Shown in pieces: positions 1-5,939 of a DNA stretch of 7,388 nt (positions are counted from its first letter, which is position 1; the number at the start of each line of letters is the position of its first letter). This DNA comes from Ferruginibacter sp. (GTDB lineage: Bacteria > Bacteroidota > Bacteroidia > Chitinophagales > Chitinophagaceae). Both the position numbers and the translations under genes were made by a program. The stretch spans positions 1 to 7,388 of the forward strand of contig JAGPDJ010000111.1 of NCBI GenBank assembly GCA_018057635.1, written 5' to 3'. The notes below the pieces were generated by a model. That model saw nothing but the letters and a program-made list of their open reading frames with translations. It made no database searches and had not been told where the DNA came from.

Positions 1-378
1 AGTAGGATATAACTTAAAACTGATCTCCATCAATGGGCGTGGGCCAACTATGCTCATATCGCCCTTAAACACATTGATGATCTGCGGCAATTCATTTAAC
101 TTACTCATTCTTAAGAACTTACCAAATTTTGTAACCCTTGGGTCATTACGTAATGTAATTTCACCGGTTCCAATATTTGGACTGTTCTTTATCATGGTAG
201 CAAATTTCCATATATAAAACGGTTTATTCCTGTAACCGATCCTTTTTTGTAAATAAAACACTTCGTGTTCGCCAGTAAACAGCAGAATGATTATAACAGG
301 AATAAGTACAGGCAACAACAATACCAATGCGAGTGAAGCGATTAACAGATCTATGATTCTTTTGAGTAATATATACAT
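1..378 (-). CDS. Bacterial sugar transferase (monotopic phosphoglycosyl transferase), C-terminus cut by window edge
   Basis: Predicted initiating enzyme that moves a sugar 1-phosphate from a nucleotide sugar to undecaprenyl phosphate at the inner face of the cytoplasmic membrane. I translated 126 codons with no stop; the frame runs off the left edge. Residues 4-34 form one hydrophobic segment with Pro23 and Pro27, as in the helix-break-helix membrane anchor of the PglC/WcaJ family. Then come the motifs LQKRIG (about 43-48), KFATM (58-62, where most relatives have KFRTM or KFKTM), RNDPRVTKFG (about 77-86), LNELPQ (94-99) and GDMSIVGPRP (106-115). The order and spacing fit Pfam Bac_transf. Oddity: the catalytic Asp-Glu pair of the family is Asn95-Glu96 here. 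The ATG at 378 is the only start that keeps the membrane anchor. It follows a tandem repeat and a promoter-like site. The family call is firm; the donor sugar is unknown. Confidence 0.93.
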   Translation of the reverse strand, partial: MYILLKRIIDLLIASLALVLLLPVLIPVIIILLFTGEHEVFYLQKRIGYRNKPFYIWKFATMIKNSPNIGTGEITLRNDPRVTKFGKFLRMSKLNELPQIINVFKGDMSIVGPRPLMEISFKLYPT

Positions 379-413
379 GATACGAGATGCAGGATACAAG
401 ATACAGGATAGTT
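379..413. repeat. Heptamer tandem repeat, consensus GATACAR, in the 5' leader of the sugar transferase
   Basis: Five 7-bp units follow one another on the plus strand: GATACGA, GATGCAG, GATACAA, GATACAG and GATAGTT. A degenerate continuation (TATACAAGATGC) runs to about 426. The array touches the sugar transferase start codon, so it would be in the 5' untranslated leader. It is non-coding; the minus-strand frame that crosses this stretch has no protein-like character. Confidence 0.7.
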
Positions 414-439
414 GTATACAAGATGCTGTTTATCCGGTG

Positions 440-473
440 CAAATATAATATGAACAGGAATCTGTTAACCAAA
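440..473 (-). promoter_or_regulatory. Candidate Bacteroidota-type promoter for the sugar transferase
   Basis: On the minus strand TATATTTG (447 to 440) fits the Bacteroidota -7 box TAnnTTTG. TTTG (473 to 470) could be the -33 box. The gap between them is 22 bp, slightly longer than the usual 19-21 or so. The site lies between the aminotransferase stop and the sugar transferase start and would leave a leader of about 55-60 nt that includes the heptamer repeat. Short AT-rich motifs like this arise by chance, so this is a suggestion only. Confidence 0.4.
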
Positions 474-485
474 GAGAGGCTTTTT

Positions 486-1616
486 CTAGAAGATTTCCTT
501 TATTTTTTCGCTTACCGCCTTAAGTTGTTCGTTCGTTATATTGGTTGAACAGGGTATGCTGAGACAATGTTTGTAAAGAAAATCGGAGCGGTCTGTTTTG
601 TTGTAATAAATATTATCTGTAAACATACGGAGTTGGTTCATTGGGACCCAGAAAGGCCGGCTTTGCATTTTATGGTCGTTTAGAATCTTTAAGACATCCC
701 GCTGGCTGCTGGTTTTAATGGTTGGCAACCACCAGTTGGGATTCACATTGTCATCAACCTGCTGAAAACTGATATCTCCAACGCCCATCAATGCTTCTTT
801 ATAAAATGCAATGATCTCCTTTTTTCTTTTAATGAAAGATGGAAGCAATTCCATTTGTGCAACGCCCATGGCAGCAGCCACATTTACCAGCCGGTAGTTA
901 TACCCAATTTCATCATGAATATATTCAAATGAATCACTTTTTGCCTGGGTAGTGAGGTGCTTGGCTTTTTTAGCCAGCGCTTCATCATCTGTAACGATCA
1001 TTCCACCGCCACCAGTTGTTATGATCTTATTACCATTATAGCTGAATGTGCCCAGCAAACCAAAACTTCCGGCATGCTTTCCTTTATAATAACTTCCCAA
1101 TGCTTCGGTAGAATCTTCAATAACAATCAGATGGTGCTTTTTTGAAAGAGACATCAACCTGTCCATATCGCACATGTTACCCAATACATGCACCGGCATG
1201 ATTGCCGGGATGCGCTTTCCGTCTTTTTTATAATGACAAACATTATCCCGTTGTTCTGTTTCATTATCCAGGAATTCTTCCAGCAGGTTGAGGTCCATCT
1301 GCCAGCTGTTTTCATCTGTATCTATAAAAATGGGATTGGCACCTGTGTATTTTATTGAATTGCAGGTAGCTATAAACGTTATGTTTGGAGTGATCACATA
1401 ATCATGTTCATTGATACCAAGCATCACGAGGCAAATATGCAGTGCGGTGGTTCCGCTGCTGGTAGCTACTGCAAACTTTGTACCTGCAAATTCTGCAGTC
1501 ATTTTTTCAAACTGATCTACATAAGAGCCAACACTGCTTACCCAACCTGTATCCAGGCAATCCTTCACATATTTCCATTCGTTGCCAGAGATGTTGGGGC
1601 CAGATAATAATAACAT
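486..1616 (-). CDS. DegT/DnrJ/EryC1/StrS family PLP-dependent aminotransferase, LegC-like
   Basis: Predicted sugar aminotransferase that converts a keto group of a nucleotide-linked hexose to an amine, using PLP and probably glutamate as donor. The protein is 376 residues, normal for the family. Visible features are an N-terminal LSGPNISGNEWKYVKDCLDT stretch, SSGTTALH (53-60) for cofactor phosphate binding, IED (166-168) with Asp168 expected to contact the PLP ring nitrogen, and SYNGNKIITTGGGG (192-205), where Lys197 is the Schiff-base lysine. The N-terminal sequence resembles LegC-type enzymes of nonulosonic-acid and related amino-sugar clusters, but the exact substrate cannot be read. I chose the ATG at 1616. 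The frame is open to an ATG at 1694, but those extra 26 residues are only translated octamer repeat (period-8 pattern QIFKSSN) and relatives begin near this Met. It follows the SDR gene by 99 bp; the SDR and acyl/formyltransferase would act in the same pathway. Confidence 0.93.
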   Translation of the reverse strand: MLLLSGPNISGNEWKYVKDCLDTGWVSSVGSYVDQFEKMTAEFAGTKFAVATSSGTTALHICLVMLGINEHDYVITPNITFIATCNSIKYTGANPIFIDTDENSWQMDLNLLEEFLDNETEQRDNVCHYKKDGKRIPAIMPVHVLGNMCDMDRLMSLSKKHHLIVIEDSTEALGSYYKGKHAGSFGLLGTFSYNGNKIITTGGGGMIVTDDEALAKKAKHLTTQAKSDSFEYIHDEIGYNYRLVNVAAAMGVAQMELLPSFIKRKKEIIAFYKEALMGVGDISFQQVDDNVNPNWWLPTIKTSSQRDVLKILNDHKMQSRPFWVPMNQLRMFTDNIYYNKTDRSDFLYKHCLSIPCSTNITNEQLKAVSEKIKEIF

Positions 1617-1623
1617 ATAAAAC

Positions 1624-1671
1624 GATTTGAAAATTTGAAAATTTGAAGATTTGAAGATTTGAAGATTTGAA
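1624..1671. repeat. Octamer tandem repeat RATTTGAA (six units) just upstream of the aminotransferase
   Basis: Six consecutive 8-bp units on the plus strand: GATTTGAA, AATTTGAA twice, then GATTTGAA three times. A degenerate seventh unit (GATTGATC) includes the palindrome TTGATCAA at 1674-1681. The array ends 7 bp before the aminotransferase ATG. Two inverted copies, TTCAAAT at 1694-1700 and 1710-1716, lie on the far side, so the transcript could fold into a stem in several registers. Because 8 is not a multiple of 3, translated reading frames through it show an 8-residue period that is an artefact of the repeat. Confidence 0.85.
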
Positions 1672-1715
1672 GATTGATCAAATCCCCGGCACATTCAAAT
1701 TTTTAGATATTCAAA

Positions 1716-2687
1716 TTATATATTCCTGAATTTTTGCTGAAAAGAATCGGTTACAATTCCTGTTTTAAGTAAAGCATAGATCTCTTTAACTCCCTGCGGC
1801 ACTTTTTTAGTGATTGTGTACCCCAGCTGGTCCTTTATCTTATCAAAGTTAACGCGGTAATCACGCGGGTCTTCGGCGCTATCCACATAATTCACTTTTA
1901 CATTGGGTACCACTTTGCATACTTCTTCAATGATCATTCCTTTGTTATAATTTTCTTCTGTGCTACCAACATTGAAAACATTGGCTTTTACTTTTTCTTC
2001 TGGGCTTTCCAATACAAGCACAACAGCCCTGGCAAGGTCTTCTACATGGCAATAAGGCCTCCAGAATTGTGCTCCCCATATTTCCTGTTCACCGTGAATG
2101 GCTGCATTCCTGGTAAATTCATTTACAGTAAGGTCGAATCGGATGCGCGGGGAAAAACCGTAAACTGTGCTAAAACGCAGTGATGTGCTGCATATACCGG
2201 CATCTTTCCTTTCTTCCAGCAGGTATTTTTCAAATTTCACTTTTAACTCTGCATACAATGATACCGGGTTTAACGGAGACGTTTCCGTTACAAATGAATC
2301 AGGGTCGGGCATTTTTCCATAATTACTGCAGGTGCTGGCAAAAACAAAACGTTTTACACCGGCTTTTTCTGCCGCTTCAAACAAAGCCACACTTGCATGC
2401 CAGTTAGTTTCATTTGCTTCATCGCTGTATTTTTTACAGGCAGGGTCGCCAACGATTGCTGCAAGATGTGCAATTGCGTCTACGCCTTCCAGTGCTTTCT
2501 CCACTTCACTGCTGTTCCTTACATCTCCAAACATGAACTCAAAATCGGGGTTAAGCATTACTTCATACAAGGCATCACCGCCAAATTTTAAATTGTCGAA
2601 TGCCCTTACCTGGTAACCTTTTCCCAATAATTGCCTTACCAAAACCGATCCTATATAACCTGCACCTCCTGTAACCAATACCTTCAT
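1716..2687 (-). CDS. Extended SDR NAD(P)-dependent sugar epimerase/dehydratase
   Basis: Predicted nucleotide-sugar epimerase, dehydratase or reductase of the extended short-chain dehydrogenase family (323 residues, full length). The Rossmann signature TGGAGYIG is at residues 6-13, the acidic FDN that follows the second strand is at 30-32, GDV at 54-56 and HLAA at 74-77. The catalytic part is STCSNYG (118-124) followed by Tyr145-x3-Lys149 (YAELK). RFSTVYG (171-177) and the RPYCHVEDLA stretch (210-219) are typical of the UDP/dTDP-sugar binding half. The pattern is closest to GalE-like epimerases, but whether it epimerises, dehydrates or reduces cannot be told from sequence. The start at 2687 is 4 bp after the stop of the preceding small gene. 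The aminotransferase follows, so it probably prepares the keto- or epimerised sugar used there. Confidence 0.93.
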   Translation of the reverse strand: MKVLVTGGAGYIGSVLVRQLLGKGYQVRAFDNLKFGGDALYEVMLNPDFEFMFGDVRNSSEVEKALEGVDAIAHLAAIVGDPACKKYSDEANETNWHASVALFEAAEKAGVKRFVFASTCSNYGKMPDPDSFVTETSPLNPVSLYAELKVKFEKYLLEERKDAGICSTSLRFSTVYGFSPRIRFDLTVNEFTRNAAIHGEQEIWGAQFWRPYCHVEDLARAVVLVLESPEEKVKANVFNVGSTEENYNKGMIIEEVCKVVPNVKVNYVDSAEDPRDYRVNFDKIKDQLGYTITKKVPQGVKEIYALLKTGIVTDSFQQKFRNI

Positions 2688-2691
2688 ATTC

Positions 2692-3090
2692 TTATTTATT
2701 TAACTGTTTTTTTAATTTTTTATAAGCGCCCATGATCTTTTTTTCCGATGACCGCGGGTAAGCAACCTGGTTATCGATCTGCAAAAAAACAAATTCATCA
2801 GATATCAACGGCTGCCTTTTATTTTGTTCATAACTGAATTGGTTAAACCAGCAATCATAATGATTGAGCAATTCAATACAATCCTGCTGCAAGTTAACGG
2901 GAATAATATTTATTTTATCAAGTACCAACTGATAAATCATTTCATTGGCCTTCCTGATATTCAGTGCGTGAAGGTATATTTTATTAGTCATGTACTTTTC
3001 ATACGCCCTGCATGACAGGCGAAATAAAAAACTGATGGGTACCAGGAATTCTTCAAAATCCCTGTTTTCAACTATCTTATTTTTTTTCAT
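2692..3090 (-). CDS. Small protein of unknown function in the polysaccharide operon (132 aa)
   Basis: I do not recognise this family. The product is 132 residues with no obvious signal peptide or membrane segment. It looks mostly helical (about residues 10-75), with many Tyr, Asn and Lys residues and three Cys. An HYDCWFNQF stretch (77-85) is followed by LISDEFVFLQIDNQVAYPRS (about 95-114) and a lysine-rich tail (KKLKKQLNK). It is likely a real gene: its start lies inside the end of the formyltransferase gene (14-bp overlap, different frame) and its stop is 4 bp before the SDR start, so it is embedded in the operon with no room for another frame. Composition matches the neighbours. The start codon is followed by an A8 tract. 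It could be an accessory subunit for the sugar-modifying enzymes or an uncharacterised enzyme; this is inference from position only. Confidence 0.75.
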   Translation of the reverse strand: MKKNKIVENRDFEEFLVPISFLFRLSCRAYEKYMTNKIYLHALNIRKANEMIYQLVLDKINIIPVNLQQDCIELLNHYDCWFNQFSYEQNKRQPLISDEFVFLQIDNQVAYPRSSEKKIMGAYKKLKKQLNK

Positions 3091-4411
3091 CCACTAATTT
3101 AAAGATATTATCACCTACCTGCATAAATGCCCAGTGTTTGATGAAATTGGTGGCTTTTATGCGCCGGTTCATTTCTTCTACCGGCATATCAGGTGTTATC
3201 CTGCAAAGCCGGTTTAGTTCTTTTCTCAAATAAGGTTTTCTTGTCCAGGTTTCAGGTGATTCCGGCAATTGTTTTTCCTGGATGATAGTATCCAGCACTT
3301 CAAAACACTGGTTAAGAATTAATGAGTAACAACGCTGTGTAATGGAGAATACGGTATCGGTTTTATATACCGGGAACCTTTTTACAGAAATTATTTTACC
3401 GGTATCTACTTTTGCAAGCATGTGGTGGCAGGTAACCCCATATTCTGAAACGCCATCATATACAGCAAAATTGGTGCATCCAATACCCGGATATTCCGGT
3501 GGACCAGGATGAAAATTGATTGCTGCAATCGTTGCTTTTTTTAAAACAGCATCCGGTATGATCCATTGCGATAAATAAGAAATAATGATATCGCCTTCCC
3601 AATCTGATGCTTCTTTTGGAAACTGTTCGCCCCTTTTTCCATAAATGGTGAGGGTTCCGGGAAAATGTAAACTCACAAATTCCCCGGCATATTTAGAATA
3701 CTGGTCATCTGCTTTTCCTATGAATAGAATTTTGGGCTTTTTGGGAGCAGGTACTGCCTCTGGCTTAATTAATTCAACTGATTTTTTAGCTTGCCTGGAT
3801 TCCATATCCCTGGAAGGGTTTCCAACAACAACGGTGTTATCAGGCACATCTTTGATTACAACGGCACCGGCACCGATCATACAATTCTTTCCAACATGCA
3901 CCCCTTGCCTGATCACTGCATTGGCGCCTACAAAAGTTCCCTTACCAATGCTTACATTGCCACATAAAACAGTGCCGGGGCCAACATGAACGAAATCATC
4001 CACTTCGCATTCGTGTTCAATGATACAACCGGTATTGCAGATCACTGCATTGCCAATACGGGAAAGGGCATTAATTGAAACGTTTGAGCTGATCATGATG
4101 CCACGACCTGCCAATGTTGCCTTAGAATCTATGGCAGCTGAAGGATGTATGGCATTTACCGGCAAACAGCCCTGTGCAGCAAAATTCTCATAAATTTTCT
4201 GCCTGATCGCATTATCGCCTATAGCAATAAAAAAATCATCATTTTTTAAAACATCAAAAGCCTCCTGGGAGGTTTCCTTGCCAAAGTATTTGAGATTATA
4301 GGGATTAACGGCTTTTTCCTGGTTGTCAAAATAACCAGAAACCTTAATCCCCAGGGCATCAAAAATACCATACACAACATAAGAGTGCCCGGAATAGCCA
4401 ATTAAGATCAT
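3077..4411 (-). CDS. Fused PglD/NeuD-like acyltransferase and sugar N-formyltransferase
   Basis: A 444-residue protein with two enzyme domains. Residues 1-203 match the PglD/NeuD family: a small N-terminal Rossmann-like part beginning ILIGYSGHSYVV, then left-handed beta-helix hexapeptide repeats (about 90-200) ending VVVGNPSRD. His133-Glu134 (IIEHECEVDD) is in the place of the catalytic His-Glu of PglD. A Lys/Pro/Ala-rich linker (about 208-227) follows. Residues 227-444 resemble methionyl-tRNA/sugar formyltransferases: NFHPGPPEYPG with Asn299 and His301, then VDTGKI with Asp336, the Asn-His-Asp catalytic set at about the usual spacing, and a C-terminal ITPDMPVEEMNRRIKATNF stretch. Expected activities are acetyl-CoA-dependent acetylation and N10-formyl-tetrahydrofolate-dependent formylation of an amino sugar nucleotide. 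Sugar modification is favoured over tRNA formylation because of the fusion and the neighbouring aminotransferase. The start is 36 bp after the methyltransferase stop. Confidence 0.92.
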   Translation of the reverse strand: MILIGYSGHSYVVYGIFDALGIKVSGYFDNQEKAVNPYNLKYFGKETSQEAFDVLKNDDFFIAIGDNAIRQKIYENFAAQGCLPVNAIHPSAAIDSKATLAGRGIMISSNVSINALSRIGNAVICNTGCIIEHECEVDDFVHVGPGTVLCGNVSIGKGTFVGANAVIRQGVHVGKNCMIGAGAVVIKDVPDNTVVVGNPSRDMESRQAKKSVELIKPEAVPAPKKPKILFIGKADDQYSKYAGEFVSLHFPGTLTIYGKRGEQFPKEASDWEGDIIISYLSQWIIPDAVLKKATIAAINFHPGPPEYPGIGCTNFAVYDGVSEYGVTCHHMLAKVDTGKIISVKRFPVYKTDTVFSITQRCYSLILNQCFEVLDTIIQEKQLPESPETWTRKPYLRKELNRLCRITPDMPVEEMNRRIKATNFIKHWAFMQVGDNIFKLVDEKK

Positions 4412-4447
4412 TTATTTTTCATTTATTTGCTTCCGCAAGGTACTTAT

Positions 4448-5083
4448 TTATTTACGGGCAATGGTGGCCCAACCGCCTCCAATCCTGATAATTTCCAGTT
4501 TATTTTCCGGTATTCCGGCATTTTTGTGCAGGTCTTTTATCTGCTGCTCGGTATAATGAAACAACGGGCAGGTGTACCGGTACCTGCGTAATGCCATCCG
4601 CAATCCATTCTCGGGCCAGGAAGCCATAAAAGATTTGGTTGACAACTGACTCATCCTGCTTAACAAAGCCTGTGCTTGTTCTACATAGTCGAAAACGCCT
4701 AAAGCATACGAATAATCGAATTTTTTAGTGCCAAAATCATAAGTAAGCACATCTCCCAAAACAAATGTGCATTTATCAGACACGCCTTCTTCTTTCACTG
4801 TATTGTTGGCATAGTCTATCATTTGCTGAGCGAAATCAACTCCAAAAATATGGGCAGCGCCTGCATTTTTAATGAGTGAAACGCTGTTTACACCGGGACC
4901 TGAGCCAATATCCAGAACAGCTGCATTGGGAATTTCCTTACAAGCTTTTACAGCTACTGCCTGTCTTTCATATACTCCTTTCCTGAAAACACGGTCAAAC
5001 GCAGATGGTTTTTTATAATAGTTCCCGAATAAATCACTCCTGGCATCCCAATAGTTTTGTACTGTTTCCGTTTTTTTTGACAT
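4448..5083 (-). CDS. Class I SAM-dependent methyltransferase
   Basis: Predicted methyltransferase of 211 residues with a Rossmann-fold SAM site: motif I VLDIGSGPG (56-64), an acidic residue after the second strand in GVDFA (Asp83), GDV (110-112) and FDYSYALGVFDYV (122-134), the usual fourth-strand region. No signal peptide or membrane segment is seen, so it is cytoplasmic. The acceptor is unknown; in this setting a sugar hydroxyl, or a precursor of the lipid-linked glycan, is most likely. The ATG at 5083 lies inside the end of the deacetylase gene (50-bp overlap, different frame). It is preferred because the next in-frame Met is residue 88, after motif I, so a later start would destroy the fold. 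An A8 tract sits just after the start codon. Confidence 0.9.
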   Translation of the reverse strand: MSKKTETVQNYWDARSDLFGNYYKKPSAFDRVFRKGVYERQAVAVKACKEIPNAAVLDIGSGPGVNSVSLIKNAGAAHIFGVDFAQQMIDYANNTVKEEGVSDKCTFVLGDVLTYDFGTKKFDYSYALGVFDYVEQAQALLSRMSQLSTKSFMASWPENGLRMALRRYRYTCPLFHYTEQQIKDLHKNAGIPENKLEIIRIGGGWATIARK

Positions 5084-5939
5084 ATGTTGCTTTTTGTAAA
5101 CAGGTAATAAATTGATGTTGGCTCAAAAGGGTTTTGATTTTACCCCGTATTGAGTTCCTGAATAAATTCCAGCGCAAATTTAGGGCAAGAACATTTAATC
5201 TGGAATAAGCGGCACCTGCCGGGAAATTAGATGTTACATCAAGGTGTGCAGTATCAAATTCATAGGGGTGCATATATATCATACTGTCTTTTTGTTTTTT
5301 TGAAAGATCCCTGAAAACTTTATTCACGAAGAACTTTGGCATCAGCCTGATATAACCTCCACCAGATACAGGCCATTTTTTCCCGGCATAATCAGCTACA
5401 GTTAAAGGTAATTCAACCAGTTGTTTCCCATTTGGCAATTCATATAACTGGTCTTTGTCGCTAAAGCCTTCAATACCATACCGGGGCATTTTTATTGGAA
5501 ATATACTGCTGTCGTATTCAAGCCCGAGCTCTGCCAGCAATTCGAGCAACCACAGATTGGATTCATTAACGGAGAAGAATGGCGCCCTGTAACCGTACAC
5601 TTTTTCGCCGGTGACTCCTGAAACAATATCAATACATTCCTGCAGGTCTTTTCTCGCATCATCTTTTGTTAAAGAAAACATGGCTTTATGGTTCTGCCCG
5701 TGAATGGCTATTTCATGACCGCGGGCGGCAATTTCTTTCACAAGGCCCGGGCGGTATTTTGCCAGCATTCCAAGGATAAAGAATGTGGCTTTGCTGTTTG
5801 TTTCATCCAGCATATCCAGCATGATGGATGTCTGCCTTTCAATAGCACCGTTCACCGGTTCTGTTACCTTGTTAAAGTGGTACATACCCAGCAACTGTCC
5901 AAAGTCTTCCCAGTCTATTGAAAGTGTACTGTAACTCAT
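5034..5939 (-). CDS. Polysaccharide deacetylase (NodB fold, exosortase/EPS-locus type with DUF3473-like C-terminus)
   Basis: Predicted metal-dependent carbohydrate N-deacetylase, 301 residues. The NodB-type motifs are visible in order: SIDWEDF (7-13) with Asp9 and Asp12, TFFILG (52-57), the metal-binding HGQNH (His80 and His84), YRAPFF (117-122, Arg118), YDSSIFP (142-148), GGGYIRL (193-199) and YMHPYEFD (222-229, His224). The DSSIFP, GGGY and HPYEF run is the pattern I know from deacetylases of PEP-CTERM/exosortase EPS loci rather than peptidoglycan or chitin deacetylases. No signal peptide is visible, so it would act in the cytoplasm, for instance on a lipid-linked precursor. The start overlaps the GT4 stop as ATGA, suggesting coupled translation. 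The last 16 or so residues overlap the methyltransferase start and look like a non-conserved tail. Confidence 0.93.
   Translation of the reverse strand: MSYSTLSIDWEDFGQLLGMYHFNKVTEPVNGAIERQTSIMLDMLDETNSKATFFILGMLAKYRPGLVKEIAARGHEIAIHGQNHKAMFSLTKDDARKDLQECIDIVSGVTGEKVYGYRAPFFSVNESNLWLLELLAELGLEYDSSIFPIKMPRYGIEGFSDKDQLYELPNGKQLVELPLTVADYAGKKWPVSGGGYIRLMPKFFVNKVFRDLSKKQKDSMIYMHPYEFDTAHLDVTSNFPAGAAYSRLNVLALNLRWNLFRNSIRGKIKTLLSQHQFITCLQKATYVKKNGNSTKLLGCQE

Noticed and set aside
224..472. Minus-strand open reading frame of 82 codons overlapping the sugar transferase start region
   Set aside because: Its product has no family character and runs through the heptamer repeat, while another minus-strand frame in 1-378 encodes a clear sugar transferase.
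474..486. Possible terminator after the aminotransferase (AAAG / CTTT pairing)
   Set aside because: The stem is only four weak pairs with no following U-run on the transcribed strand.
957..1607. Plus-strand open frames inside the aminotransferase gene (957-1145, 1404-1607)
   Set aside because: They are antisense to a well-supported gene and show no domain, start context or membrane pattern of their own.
1617..1694. Upstream ATG at 1694 as the start of the aminotransferase
   Set aside because: The 26 extra residues are a translated octamer repeat, and relatives begin at the Met encoded at 1616.
2180..2616. Three overlapping plus-strand frames within the SDR gene
   Set aside because: They are mutually overlapping, antisense to a conserved enzyme and have unnatural composition.
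4408..4422. Four-codon minus-strand mini-frame (MKNK) whose TGA overlaps the fusion gene's ATG
   Set aside because: It is so short and A-rich that chance is the simplest explanation; no leader-peptide or attenuator structure accompanies it.
4427..4438. Small hairpin (4-bp stem TTGC/GCAA with a GGAA loop on the minus strand) between methyltransferase and fusion gene
   Set aside because: The stem is too short for a terminator, there is no U-tract, and the operon evidently continues.
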